Assembly: GCA_029167225.1 (NCBI GenBank)
Contig: JARFNK010000019.1
Location: 40,749 to 104,748, forward strand
Origin: Sphingobium arseniciresistens
GTDB lineage: Bacteria > Pseudomonadota > Alphaproteobacteria > Sphingomonadales > Sphingomonadaceae
Reading direction: 5' to 3'
DNA: 64,000 bases
Part shown: positions 7,620 through 16,761 of the stretch, piece after piece
How positions within the stretch are numbered: the first letter of the stretch is position 1
How the letters are laid out: each line of letters begins with the position of its first letter
Position numbers and translations under genes: made by a program
The notes under the pieces: generated by a model
Databases searched by the model: none
The model's input: only the letters and a program-made list of their open reading frames with translations
What the model was told of the DNA's origin: nothing

Positions 7620-8521
7620 ATGGTGCAACGTTTGAGCGTGCGACGATGAAAGCTGTCCAACTGGAGTTACAGGGGGCGAACCTGTGCCAGCGGCTGGGAG
7701 GGAAATGGCATAAGGATCGGGGACTATGCCTGTGCCCCGCCCATGATGACCACAGTCCCAGCCTTTCGATCCGGGTCGGCAGACGCGCGTTGCTGTTCAA
7801 ATGCTTCGCGGGCTGCGATACGCTGGACGTCTTGCGAGCGATCCGGCGTCTGCGCCTCCTGCTTCCTGATGGGCCCATATCGGTCCCATCGGACCATATC
7901 CATATCCCTCGAACGGGCGCCGGGCCGGCGCTGCGGACATGGGGTGCGTCCGCCCCACTCGCCGCGACACCCGCTGAAATCTATCTCGCCAATCGCCGGC
8001 TCAAGCCGCCCTGGCATGATCTGCGCTACAATGCGCGCACACCGCTCGGGCGGGGTAGGGCTGTAGCGTTCCGTCCAGCGTTGATCGCCGCGGTGCGCGA
8101 ACGGCGCCGGATCGTCGCTATCCACCGCACCTTCCTGGATCCCGCGACCGCCACGCGCGCAGGTGATCTTGCCGAACCACGCATGATGCTCGGGCGTCCC
8201 GGCCGTGGCGCGGTCCAGCTTATGCCCGCCGGGCGGGTCCTTGGCCTTGCAGAAGGTATAGAAACGGCGCTCGCCGCGATACGATTGCACCGGATTCCGG
8301 TCTGGGCGATCCTCGGGACAGAACGGGCTGGCCATATCCTGCTGCCCGATCGGCTCGAACGTCTCGTTCTGCTCTTCGACAGGGACGCGGCCGGCTGGAA
8401 GGCCAACCAACGCGCCCATCTCGCTTATCGCCGCCCTGGTCTGGAAATCATCAGCCCGTGGCCGTCGCTGCCGAACAATGATTGGGCGGATGTGCTGCAA
8501 ACTTTGCCGCACGCAACCTGA
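7616..8521 (+). CDS. Toprim/primase-like protein with zinc-finger N-terminus
   Basis: 301 residues. The N-terminus carries a CHC2-like primase zinc site: GKWHKDRGLCLCPAHDDHSP, then SLSIRVGRRALLFKCFAGC. The C-terminal half is a Toprim domain: LGLAEGIETALAAI (catalytic Glu) and LVLLFDRDAAGWKAN (DxD-type metal site), ending in the conserved NDWADVL. This is the architecture of plasmid and phage P4-type primases lacking the helicase part; it probably makes primers or processes DNA during element replication. A start 30 bases on (MKAVQLELQG at 7646) is possible, but the ATGA overlap favours 7616. Confidence 0.85.
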   Translation: MNGATFERATMKAVQLELQGANLCQRLGGKWHKDRGLCLCPAHDDHSPSLSIRVGRRALLFKCFAGCDTLDVLRAIRRLRLLLPDGPISVPSDHIHIPRTGAGPALRTWGASAPLAATPAEIYLANRRLKPPWHDLRYNARTPLGRGRAVAFRPALIAAVRERRRIVAIHRTFLDPATATRAGDLAEPRMMLGRPGRGAVQLMPAGRVLGLAEGIETALAAIRLHRIPVWAILGTERAGHILLPDRLERLVLLFDRDAAGWKANQRAHLAYRRPGLEIISPWPSLPNNDWADVLQTLPHAT

Positions 8522-8578
8522 CGGCGATAGGTGAGGAGACGCTACCCCGCCCATCACAGGGCAGGGCAGCGACGCCGA

Positions 8579-8854
8579 TCAGCCGTTCAGACGATCCTTG
8601 ACCGCCTTGGCGGGCGTGAATGTCAGCTTCTTCGAAGCCTTGATCGAAATGGTCTCGCCCGTTGCCGGATTGCGGCCGTCGCGCGCAGGTGTGTCCTTGA
8701 CCTTGAACTTGCCGAAGCCGTTCAGCGAAATCTCTTCCCCTTTGGCGGCCGCGTCGGCGATCGTCCCAAAGACCGCGTCGACAAGCTTGCGCGCATCGGC
8801 CTTGGTCAATCCATGAGACGTACCAAGTGCTTCGGCCAGTTCGGAATTGTTCAT
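8579..8854 (-). CDS. HU/IHF-family DNA-binding protein
   Basis: 91-residue histone-like protein. The family signature is NGFGKFKVKDTPARDGRNPATG, here read as NGFGKFKV, ARDGRNPATGE and IKASKKLTFTPAKAVKD; the N-terminus (MNNSELAEALGTSHGLTKAD) forms the dimer helices. The ATG at 8854 is chosen because AGGAGG ends six bases upstream; the ATG at 8860 directly abuts that sequence. The gene is convergent with the Toprim gene and may supply an element-specific chromatin protein acting with the ParB-like and MucR-like proteins. Confidence 0.95.
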   Translation of the reverse strand: MNNSELAEALGTSHGLTKADARKLVDAVFGTIADAAAKGEEISLNGFGKFKVKDTPARDGRNPATGETISIKASKKLTFTPAKAVKDRLNG

Positions 8855-8908
8855 AATCATCCTCCTGAAAATTGCGAAGCTAGCGTTCATAGCGCCGCGC
8901 CGGCCTGC

Positions 8909-9094
8909 CGTCACGGGCCAAACGGCAAGGGTAAAAAGGAGACGGGCGAGATAGCGAACCGCCAGCTCCGGCGAGCCCATTTGCATACCGGTCTAAAGGT
9001 GTTCAGCCCGTCGCGCCCATTTTCTCCTAAAGACTGGGCGGATGCATTCGAGGAAATGCAGGGCGCCAATGCGGAAACCTGTTCACAGCCGTGA
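8909..9094 (+). pseudogene. 3' remnant of a second Toprim/primase-like gene
   Basis: In one frame this stretch encodes NGKGKKETGEIANRQLRRAH, then LHTGLKVFSPSRPFSPKDWADAFEEM and a stop at 9094. It parallels the end of the Toprim protein at 7616-8521, which reads AHLAYRRPGLEIISPWPSLPN then NDWADVL, and the general Toprim tail pattern (L-x-x-x-G-L-x-V-x-x-P...DWAD). The upstream two thirds of such a gene are missing; the HU gene occupies that place on the other strand. I interpret it as a relic left by a rearrangement. There is no start codon of its own. Confidence 0.55.
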
Positions 9095-9230
9095 GCGCAC
9101 GAGCCCTTCCAGCGCTGACAATCTATATCGCCGGCGGTCCCGTCTCGTGCAGTCCCCGGCGCAGCGCAGCAAAAGGGAAGGGAGAGAGGATGGGCGGTTC
9201 GATGAGCGAGCCGCACCAATGGAGAAACCC

Positions 9231-11273
9231 ATGTCCCAGACTCCCATTCCCGTACCCGCTGCCAATCTCACCAAGTCACCCGTCAATGTCCGAAACCGCA
9301 GTGACGCGGACGCCGACGCGGAACTCGAAGCCAGCATCCTTGCCCATGGTCTCATCCAGAATCTGGTCGGCGTACCGGTTTCGCGCAAGAAGGGCCACTA
9401 CCGGATCACCGCCGGTGGTCGCCGCCTCGATGCCGTGCATCGCCTGATCGAAAAGGGAAGCCTGCCGGCCGATCACGCGATCCCCGTGCTGGTCCTCGAC
9501 AACGCCAAGAATGGCCGCGAAGTTAGCCTCGTTGAAAATTTCGAACGGCTTCCGATGGGACCGGGCGAGGAATGCCGTGCCTTCAGGGATATCATCGAGG
9601 TTGAAGGCAAGACAGCGGCTGACGTCGCCAAGCGGTTCGGGCTTACCGAACGCTTCGTGATGGGCCGTCTGCGTCTCGCCAACCTTGCCGAGCCGATCTT
9701 TGAGGCGCTCGAGAATGGCGAGATCACGCTCGATGTCGCCAAGGCCTACTGCACCACGGCTGACAGCGCGCGCCAGAAAGCGATCTGGGACATGCTCTCG
9801 GACAGCTATTGCGGCCATTCCGTCAGTGAGATCCGCCGCCGCATCAAGGACTATAGCTATCGGGGAAATGACCCCCGCGTCTTGCTGGTCGGCCGTGATG
9901 CTTACGCGGCCGCCGGCGGGCGGGTCGAGGACGCCGACCTCTATTCGAACGCGGACGACGAGCGCTGGATCGACACCCACATCGTTGACGAGCTCGCCAT
10001 GATGAAACTCGCCGCCGAAGCGGACATGCTGCGCGAGCGGGAAGGCTTTGCCGAGGTCCGTCCCGTCGCCAACACCCGCGTCCCCTATATGGATATCTAC
10101 GCCCTGACGCCCTTGCCGGTCGAGGCGCCAGCGCTCAGCAAGGAGCAGGAACAGCGCAGGGTCGAAATCGAGGACGAGCTGGCCGAACTGGAAGCGGAAC
10201 TCGAGGATGAAAGCTATGAGCCGGATGAAGAGGACCAGAATCACTACAACGCCCTCCAGACCGAGCTGTCGGCCATCGTCGAACGCGAGCCCATCGTCGA
10301 TGCCGAGCAGAAGGCAAGCGCGCTGGCCTATCTCGTGATCGGGCCGGACGGCCAGCCGCATATTCACCAGGAATTGTTTGTTGCGCCCGTCGGCACCGAT
10401 GAAGAAGGCGACGATGACGAGGATGGAAGCCTTGAGGATGGCGAAACCGACGGTGAAATTCTCGCCGACGAGGCCGGTGAGGACGAAGCGCGGAACAGCG
10501 GCCCGGTGATGAGCCAGCGCCTGCGCGAAATGCTGGCGATGATGAAAACCGAACTGCTGGCGGTCCATGTCGCCAGCAATCCCGCGTTCGCGCTGGATCT
10601 GGGCACCTTCATCATGGTCGACCGCGAATGCCGCTTTTCATCCTCCGAGATTCCGAGCGATCTCCGCGCCTCGGCGCCCGCCCGTCTCCTCGCGGATTTC
10701 AAGCCCGGGACGGCCGCTGCGGGGGAATGGCTGAAGCTCGATGAGGCGCTCGACCGAAGCTGGGTCAATCACCAGGCCATCACGGATCGCTACGACGCCT
10801 TCTGTGCGCTTTCCGATGAAGCGCGCGCAGCCTGGCTCAGCTGGGCGATCGCGCGCACGCTGCAGGCCGTCCCGATCGGCCGTCGCGAGGCGACCTTCCT
10901 CGATCACCTCGGAACGAAGCTCGGGATCGATGTCGCCGCCTGGTGGCGCCCGACCGCACTCACCTACTTCGACAAGCTGACCAAACCCGCCATTCTGAGC
11001 CTGTTCCAGGAGATCGGTGGACTGGAGCTGCAATCGCGCTACGCCGGTTCCAAGAAGCACGATCTTTCGGCTTCGGCCGAGCGGCTTTTCGGAGGCGACG
11101 TCATCATCGAACCCGAGATCAAGGAACGGGCGCTTGCATGGCTTCCGGAAGCCATGCGCTTTGGCCCGGCGGAAATCGCTGGTGAACCGGACGCGTCGGG
11201 GGACGATCACGACACGTCACCCGCTGGAATCGTCGACGCCGACAACGACGATCAGATCTCTCAGGCTGCCTGA
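9231..11273 (+). CDS. Large ParB/Spo0J-family protein
   Basis: 680 residues, about twice a usual ParB. The N-terminal nuclease-like ParB domain is clear (LEASILAHGLIQNLVGVPV, YRITAGGRRLDAVHRL, VSLVENFERLPMGPGEECRA), followed by the KorB-type helix-turn-helix (AADVAKRFGLTERFVMGRLR). The middle has a Glu/Asp-rich coiled-coil and linker (about 300-430, EDELAELEAELEDESYEPDE), and the C-terminus is a conserved element-specific domain. No ParA lies in the window, so it is probably not the plasmid partition protein but an accessory ParB-like DNA-binding or nuclease protein. The ATG at 9231 has GGAG six bases upstream; 9219 is an alternative. Confidence 0.88.
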   Translation: MSQTPIPVPAANLTKSPVNVRNRSDADADAELEASILAHGLIQNLVGVPVSRKKGHYRITAGGRRLDAVHRLIEKGSLPADHAIPVLVLDNAKNGREVSLVENFERLPMGPGEECRAFRDIIEVEGKTAADVAKRFGLTERFVMGRLRLANLAEPIFEALENGEITLDVAKAYCTTADSARQKAIWDMLSDSYCGHSVSEIRRRIKDYSYRGNDPRVLLVGRDAYAAAGGRVEDADLYSNADDERWIDTHIVDELAMMKLAAEADMLREREGFAEVRPVANTRVPYMDIYALTPLPVEAPALSKEQEQRRVEIEDELAELEAELEDESYEPDEEDQNHYNALQTELSAIVEREPIVDAEQKASALAYLVIGPDGQPHIHQELFVAPVGTDEEGDDDEDGSLEDGETDGEILADEAGEDEARNSGPVMSQRLREMLAMMKTELLAVHVASNPAFALDLGTFIMVDRECRFSSSEIPSDLRASAPARLLADFKPGTAAAGEWLKLDEALDRSWVNHQAITDRYDAFCALSDEARAAWLSWAIARTLQAVPIGRREATFLDHLGTKLGIDVAAWWRPTALTYFDKLTKPAILSLFQEIGGLELQSRYAGSKKHDLSASAERLFGGDVIIEPEIKERALAWLPEAMRFGPAEIAGEPDASGDDHDTSPAGIVDADNDDQISQAA

Positions 11274-11453
11274 TCGGACTTGGGGGGATGGGCTGCAGCT
11301 TGTCCCCCTGGCTTCGAGGTGAACTGCTTGCCAACGCCCTTGGCGCCATCATTGGCTGCTACGCGCCCTCTATGGCCATTCTCGGAATGAACCTGACGGC
11401 GAGGGCGTTCTGGCCAGTGAAATGCCGCGCTTCACTATCACGGCATCGCTGCT

Positions 11454-11472
11454 CGCCGGGACATGCCCGGCG
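11454..11472. terminator. Possible hairpin between convergent genes
   Basis: A perfect 7-base stem (CGCCGGG / CCCGGCG) with a 5-base loop lies between the ParB-like gene and the ParE-type gene, which converge here. Only a short, broken T-tract follows on the plus strand (CCCTTTCC), so termination is uncertain. Confidence 0.35.
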
Positions 11473-11479
11473 CCCTTTC

Positions 11480-11788
11480 CTACGACTCGTCGCTCAGCAG
11501 GCTCTCGTAATTCCTGCCGCCGTAGAAGATTCCGACTATGATCACCACCGCCTCTTCCACCGCAAAGGCGATCGTCACGCGGCGGCGCCAGCTGATCGTG
11601 CGTAGGCCGGGCCGCAGATCGTCGCGCATCGTGCCGCGACGGGGAAAATCGGTCAGCTCGCCGATATGTCCGACGATGCCATCGGTGAAGCGCTGCGCGA
11701 TGTCCGGCGACGCGGCAGCGGCGATATAGTCGTATATGGAATCGAGATGATCACGCGCTTCGGGTGTGAGGATAATGGAATGGGCCAC
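11480..11788 (-). CDS. parE: ParE/RelE-superfamily toxin
   Basis: 102-residue toxin. The family pattern is visible: IILTPEARDHLDSIYDYIAA at the start (A-x-x-D-L-x-x-I-x-x-Y-I), FPRRGTMRDDLRPGLRTISW in the middle and the final strand VVIIVGIFYGGRNYESLL. ParE members poison DNA gyrase and RelE members cut mRNA; the pairing with a CopG-like antitoxin favours ParE. It lies two bases downstream of the antitoxin gene, so the two form one transcript, and should act in element maintenance. Confidence 0.9.
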   Translation of the reverse strand: MAHSIILTPEARDHLDSIYDYIAAAASPDIAQRFTDGIVGHIGELTDFPRRGTMRDDLRPGLRTISWRRRVTIAFAVEEAVVIIVGIFYGGRNYESLLSDES

Positions 11789-11790
11789 GT

Positions 11791-12069
11791 TCAGCCGCGT
11801 TTGGCGGCCCGCTTGTGGCGTTCGGCGAGCCCGGCACGCACATCTTCAAGCGGAATCCCGCGCGACGGATCAGCCTTATAGGCATCATAGGCAGGGACGA
11901 CCTCGTTGCGCAGCCATTGCTCCACGGCGCGGTCCCGCGCCTGAAGCGCGCGCAGCCCGTCGCGAATGACTTCGCTCTCGCTGGCATATTCGCCCGACGC
12001 CACCTTGGCGCGGACCTGCGCCGCCATGTCGTTTGGCAGCGTTACGCTGAACTGTTGAGTCGTTCGCAT
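11791..12069 (-). CDS. parD: ParD/CopG-type antitoxin
   Basis: 92 residues with a ribbon-helix-helix N-terminus (FSVTLPNDMAAQVRAKVASG, then EYASESEVIRDGLRALQARD), typical of ParD, followed by an Arg/Asp-rich tail (PSRGIPLEDVRAGLAERHKR) that would wrap the toxin. It precedes the toxin gene by two bases. The dimer is expected to repress its own promoter in the adjacent 330-base region. GGAGTGCCCATCC precedes the ATG. Confidence 0.9.
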   Translation of the reverse strand: MRTTQQFSVTLPNDMAAQVRAKVASGEYASESEVIRDGLRALQARDRAVEQWLRNEVVPAYDAYKADPSRGIPLEDVRAGLAERHKRAAKRG

Positions 12070-12402
12070 GGATGGGCACTCCTTATGGATATGATTTAAT
12101 CCTATTCGCGCTCGCCTTCAAGATTGGTGGCAGCAGCGTCCCTGCGAACAGGCCGCGGGGCAATGCCGGGTTGGGGTTTGCTGCCCGCCGTCGCCCCATG
12201 GTCGGCCCCTAGTCACCATCACTCATTCCACACATCAGTCGAGTCGCAGCACGCCGCCTTCGCCCTCGCGCCTGAGGGACGTGTGCGCCGTCGAAACCGG
12301 TCGAAATCTCCGTCCCGGATCCGGCCGCGCAAATCGATGCACCCCAATGGAGGAGAGCGGGAAGGGGACAGGAGGATTGTCCTGTTGTCCCAAGAGGTGC
12401 CC
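12070..12402. other. Divergent promoter region and leader of the strawberry-notch gene
   Basis: 333 bases between the leftward ParD gene and the rightward helicase gene. The coding frame of the helicase is open across it but its composition is not protein-like, so I treat it as non-coding. Near its end ACAGGA-ggattg-TCCTGT at 12368-12385 forms a short hairpin just before the ribosome site AAGAGG. A ParD operator is expected but I could not identify it. Confidence 0.45.
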
Positions 12403-15400
12403 ATGAACTTGCCCCAACTTGCCCTGTCGCAGACCCGAGACAGCGCTGCATGCCTGTCTGACGTCGCCCGCTCCCTTTGCCACCGTTTGCGCAACGGCGC
12501 CGCCGTCAGTCGCCGGGACCTCAAGCGATTGATGACCGAGGCTTTCGGCGAGGACGATGCCGGTGGCCTCTGGTCGATGCGCGATGCTTATGACGCATTG
12601 GAAACCGCCCAGGTCCTGCTTCTCGCCGATCCGCAAAGCCCGCTCCTTGACGGCACGCCCGCTGAGATCTTCGAGCGCCTGCGGCAGTTCGAGCGCGGTT
12701 TGCCGACCCAGACCTACCGCTCGGAAAAGCAGGTCGATCTCCAGCAGTTCAGCACGCCGATCACCCTGGCCTGGCTCGTGGCCATGGCGGCGCGCTGTGG
12801 ACCCGACGACATATTGCTCGAACCCTCCGCCGGCACCGGCATGCTGGCGGTCCATGGCCTGCGGGCAGCCGCGCATCTGCTTCTCAACGAACATGATCCG
12901 ACCCGCGCCGACCTCCTGTCCCAAAATCTCGGTCAGATCGTCACCCGCCATGATGGCGAACATATCCATGATCTGTTGGTCAGTGAGCGGCAGCCGACGC
13001 TGGTGCTGATCAACCCGCCCTTCAGTCGCAGCACCGGACGCGGGATCGACCGCCATGCCGGCGCGCGCCATCTGCGCGCAGCGCTGGCCTGTCTCGCGCC
13101 GGGCGGGCGATGCGTCGCCATCATGCCGACCAGCTTCTCACCCGAGGGCTTGGCAGCGCTTGGCTACAATGCCGTCGCCGAGCTTGTGCCGCCCCGCGTC
13201 GAACTTACCATTTCGGGCAGTCCCTATACCAAGCATGGCACTGGGATCGATGTACGGTTGCTGGTCTTCGACAAGGGATGGACCGGCACGCCCAAGCGCC
13301 ACTTCGCCAGTAATATCGAAGCTGCGCTGCACCTCGTGCTTGCCATGCCCGATCGGCTCGATCCTGTAGAGCCGCCGCCGCTTGCCCCGCCGCCGGCGGT
13401 TGCTGCGCCCCGTTCACTTGTCTCCGCTGCCCAATCGCCCGCCATGCTCTTCGCGCGAATGAACGGTCAAAGGCTTGCGCCACCCTCGCGGATCGCCGCC
13501 ACGGCGGATGAGGCGCGACCGATCAGCTATGCCGCACACTGGACGCCGCTTGCGCCTGGGGAGACCGTAGGCATTTATTCCGCCTGGCGCCTCGCGCGCA
13601 TCGCCATCGAAAATGCCTCCCGGCATCCCGATGACCTGGTTGAATCCATCGCCATGGCTTCGGTGTCGCTTCCGGTGCCGCGCTACCAGCCCATGCTCCA
13701 GGACCGGGCGACCAGGGCGCTGTCCGAGGCGCAACTCGAAACCATCATCTACGCGGGCGAAGCGCATGAGCGCGATCTCACGGGGCGCTTCTCGGCCAAT
13801 CTGGCGGGCGATCGACTGATCGAGGACAGGGACGGCCAACTCTATCGCACCGGCTTCTTCATTGCCGACGGCACCGGGGTCGGCAAGGGCCGCGAGGCGG
13901 CCGGCATCATTCTTGACCAGTGGAACCGCGGCAATCGCCGCGCGATCTGGATTTCCATGGCCGACCTCATCGAAGACGCACGGCGCGACTGGACGGCACT
14001 GGGCGGCCTCGCCATCGATATCCAGCCGATCGCAAGTTTCCCTCTTGGCAAACCGATCACGATGGCAAACGGCATCGTCTTCCTGACCTATGCCGCCCTG
14101 CGATCCGCCCGTCATGATACGGCATCGCGCCTGCAGCAATTGCTGGATTGGACCGGCGAGGACTTTGTCGGCGTGATCGTCTTCGACGAATCCCATGCCA
14201 TGGCCCATGCCGGCGGAACGGAAACGGATTACGGGAAGGCTCAAGGGTCGGAACAGGGGCTGGCAGGCGTCCGGTTGCAAAATGCCCTGCCTCGGGCCCG
14301 CATTCTCTACATGTCCGCCACCGGCGCGGCCAGGCCCGAAAACCTCTCTTATGCCGTTCGCCTCGGCCTGTGGGGACCAGGCACGGCCTTTGTCACGCGC
14401 GACATGTTCATGAAGGCGATGGAGGAGGGCGGCATCGCGGCGCTTGAGGTCGTGTGTCGGGACCTCAAGGCGATGGGCCTCTATACCGCCCGGGCCCTAA
14501 GCTTCGCGGGCGTCGAATATGAGCCGCTCGAACATGTGCTGACACCCGACCAGATCGCGATCTACGACGCCTATGCGGATAGCTGGAGCATCATTCATCG
14601 CGGGCTTCGCGATGTGCTGGCCGAGATCGGCATCGTCGACCGAATATCGGGCAAGACGCAGAACGCGCGGGCTCGCGGATCGGCGCTCAGTTCCTTTGAA
14701 TCGGCCAAGTTAAGGTTCTTTTCCAGCCTTCTCGTGAGCCTCAAAATTCCCTCGCTCATCAAAGCGATCGAACAGGAACTGGCGTCGGACAACGTCGTAC
14801 TGGTGCAACTCGCGAGTACCGGTGAGGCCATCATGGATCGGCGGCTCTCGGAACTCTCCGCGCAAGAGAGGGCCATGTTGGATGTTCAGGTTTCGCCCAA
14901 AGAGACCCTTATCGACTATTTGAAGAATGCCTTTCCCATACGCCAGATGCGGGTCTTTCGTGCGGACGATGGCGCCGCGCGCGCCGAACCGATGATCGAT
15001 GCTGACGGTAATCCGGTGTTGTGCAGGCAGGCGATCTCCGCTCGAGACGCACTGATCGAGGATCTGTGCGCGCTCCCCGCAATTCCCACCGCGCTGGACG
15101 CCCTGATCGCGCATTTCGCACCCGACCGTGTCGCCGAGATCACCGGGCGCTCGCGGCGCATCGTGACCGATGCCACCGGAAAACAGAAAATCGAGAGGCG
15201 GGGCGCCCGCGCCAACGTCCTCGAAGTCCACGCCTTCCAGAATGGAAGCAAGCCGATCGCCGCCTTTTCGCTCGCGGGCAGTACCGGCCGCTCCATGCAT
15301 TCCGACCGGAACTGCCCGACCGCCCACCGTCGGCGTGCGCATTTCCTTCTTGAGCTGGGCTTCCGCATCCTTTCGGCCGTACAGGGCTTCGGGCGCAGTC

Positions 15401-16683
15401 ATCGCACCAATCAGATGACGGCGCCTGTCTATCGGCCGCTCACTACGAATTGCCGCGGCGAGCGCCGCTTCCTCAGCACCATCATCCGCGGTCTCGAAGC
15501 ATTGGGCGCCTTGACGAGAGGGCAGCGCCAGGCTGGATCGCAAAATCTCTTCGACCCTTCCGACAATCTGGAATCGGACTATGCGCGCGACGCACTCACG
15601 CAATGGTTCCACCTCCTCTACGAGGGCAAGCTGCGCAGTGTTTCGCTCGAGGCCTTTCATGAGATGACGGGACTTGAGCTGTGCGACGAGGGCGGGGAAC
15701 TGCTGGAACGCCTGCCTTCCATCCATCGCTGGCTCAACCGCATCCTGGCGCTGCGGATCGCCACTCAGAATAGTATATTCGAGGAGTTTCTGGGGCTGGT
15801 CGAGGATCGCGTCGAAGCGGCGCGCTCGGCGGGCACGCTGGATCTGGGTATCGAGACCATCCGCGCCGACCGCATGGACCTGCTGTCCAATCAACTCTTG
15901 CGCACCGATCCCGTGACCGGCGCCGAGACGCGGCTATTGCGCCTCGAACTGCACCGGCGGCCGCCGATCACCAGCTGGGCCATGCTTCAGCTTGAATGCA
16001 AGAATGCGGACGATATCGCCTGGCTTCGCAACGCCCGCTCCGGCCGTGTGGCACTGCGCGTGCCGACATGGCCGGGTCAGGATGAAGAGGGCAACTGGAT
16101 GGAGCGATGCTATCTTCTTCGCGCCACCGGCCAGTCCCGCATGGAGGTCGCAACACTGGCGGCCAGCCACTGGAGCGAGATCGACCGCGACACATTCCAG
16201 CACCTCTGGGAGCAGGAGGCGGCCGAAGCCGGCAAGAATCTTCTGGTCGAGACAATTACGCTCGCGACCGGGCTGCTATTGCCCGTCTGGAACAAGCTGC
16301 CCGAAGATGATGTGCGCGTGTGGCGGATCGACGATGGCGCAGGTACGTCGATCCTGGGACGTATCATCCATCCGGCCGCCATCGAACGGCTCGAAAGGGA
16401 ATTCGGACTAGATGGCGGCATTGCCCTTGGTCCTGAAGAAATCATCGCCGGCGCGCGTGCGGGCAGCGGCGTTCCGATCCCTGGACTTGGCACGGCAAGG
16501 CTCGCGCGCGTTTACGTCAACGACAGTCCCCGTCTCGAGATCCGGGACTATCGCCCCGAAGATCGGAACTGGCTGAAGGCCTCCGGCGCATTCAGCGAAG
16601 TGGTGCAGTTCAAAACCAGATTGTTCCTGCCGCCGGAGCGGGCGCGGGACATCCTTGCCAGGATCATTGCCGAGCGCCGCTGA
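12403..16683 (+). CDS. Strawberry-notch-type helicase with N-terminal DNA methylase-like domain
   Basis: 1426 residues. The N-terminal 300 form an N6-adenine methylase-like fold: LEPSAGTGMLAVHGLRAA at about 140 (motif I) and LVLINPPFSRSTG at about 200 (NPPF motif IV). Then comes an SF2 helicase of the strawberry-notch family: GTGVGKGREAAGIILDQW at about 490 (Walker A variant), VIVFDESHAMAHAGG at about 593 (DESH box), ILYMSATGAARPENL at about 634 and GFGRSHRTNQM near 996 (motif VI). The final 250 residues are of unknown fold. The family is characteristic of plasmids and phages; this version has both methylase motifs intact. The ATG at 12403 follows AAGAGG. Role in anti-restriction, DNA modification or transfer unknown. 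Confidence 0.9.
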   Translation: MNLPQLALSQTRDSAACLSDVARSLCHRLRNGAAVSRRDLKRLMTEAFGEDDAGGLWSMRDAYDALETAQVLLLADPQSPLLDGTPAEIFERLRQFERGLPTQTYRSEKQVDLQQFSTPITLAWLVAMAARCGPDDILLEPSAGTGMLAVHGLRAAAHLLLNEHDPTRADLLSQNLGQIVTRHDGEHIHDLLVSERQPTLVLINPPFSRSTGRGIDRHAGARHLRAALACLAPGGRCVAIMPTSFSPEGLAALGYNAVAELVPPRVELTISGSPYTKHGTGIDVRLLVFDKGWTGTPKRHFASNIEAALHLVLAMPDRLDPVEPPPLAPPPAVAAPRSLVSAAQSPAMLFARMNGQRLAPPSRIAATADEARPISYAAHWTPLAPGETVGIYSAWRLARIAIENASRHPDDLVESIAMASVSLPVPRYQPMLQDRATRALSEAQLETIIYAGEAHERDLTGRFSANLAGDRLIEDRDGQLYRTGFFIADGTGVGKGREAAGIILDQWNRGNRRAIWISMADLIEDARRDWTALGGLAIDIQPIASFPLGKPITMANGIVFLTYAALRSARHDTASRLQQLLDWTGEDFVGVIVFDESHAMAHAGGTETDYGKAQGSEQGLAGVRLQNALPRARILYMSATGAARPENLSYAVRLGLWGPGTAFVTRDMFMKAMEEGGIAALEVVCRDLKAMGLYTARALSFAGVEYEPLEHVLTPDQIAIYDAYADSWSIIHRGLRDVLAEIGIVDRISGKTQNARARGSALSSFESAKLRFFSSLLVSLKIPSLIKAIEQELASDNVVLVQLASTGEAIMDRRLSELSAQERAMLDVQVSPKETLIDYLKNAFPIRQMRVFRADDGAARAEPMIDADGNPVLCRQAISARDALIEDLCALPAIPTALDALIAHFAPDRVAEITGRSRRIVTDATGKQKIERRGARANVLEVHAFQNGSKPIAAFSLAGSTGRSMHSDRNCPTAHRRRAHFLLELGFRILSAVQGFGRSHRTNQMTAPVYRPLTTNCRGERRFLSTIIRGLEALGALTRGQRQAGSQNLFDPSDNLESDYARDALTQWFHLLYEGKLRSVSLEAFHEMTGLELCDEGGELLERLPSIHRWLNRILALRIATQNSIFEEFLGLVEDRVEAARSAGTLDLGIETIRADRMDLLSNQLLRTDPVTGAETRLLRLELHRRPPITSWAMLQLECKNADDIAWLRNARSGRVALRVPTWPGQDEEGNWMERCYLLRATGQSRMEVATLAASHWSEIDRDTFQHLWEQEAAEAGKNLLVETITLATGLLLPVWNKLPEDDVRVWRIDDGAGTSILGRIIHPAAIERLEREFGLDGGIALGPEEIIAGARAGSGVPIPGLGTARLARVYVNDSPRLEIRDYRPEDRNWLKASGAFSEVVQFKTRLFLPPERARDILARIIAERR

Positions 16684-16761
16684 TCCCGGCTTTCCCAAGT
16701 CCGTGAAGCGCCGGACAGAAGAAGTACGACCTGTTTCCTTACGCACTTCGCGGAAAGATCA

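Noticed and set aside
9276-10568. 430-codon minus-strand frame inside the ParB-like gene
   Set aside because: The ParB reading is unambiguous; the antisense frame is open because of GC-rich codon bias.
9231-11273. ParB-like protein as the partition protein of a replicon
   Set aside because: No ParA, Rep or origin-like iterons adjacent; length and acidic middle differ from partition ParBs.
14710-15894. 394-codon minus-strand frame inside the strawberry-notch gene
   Set aside because: Helicase motifs are on the plus strand; the antisense protein shows no motif.
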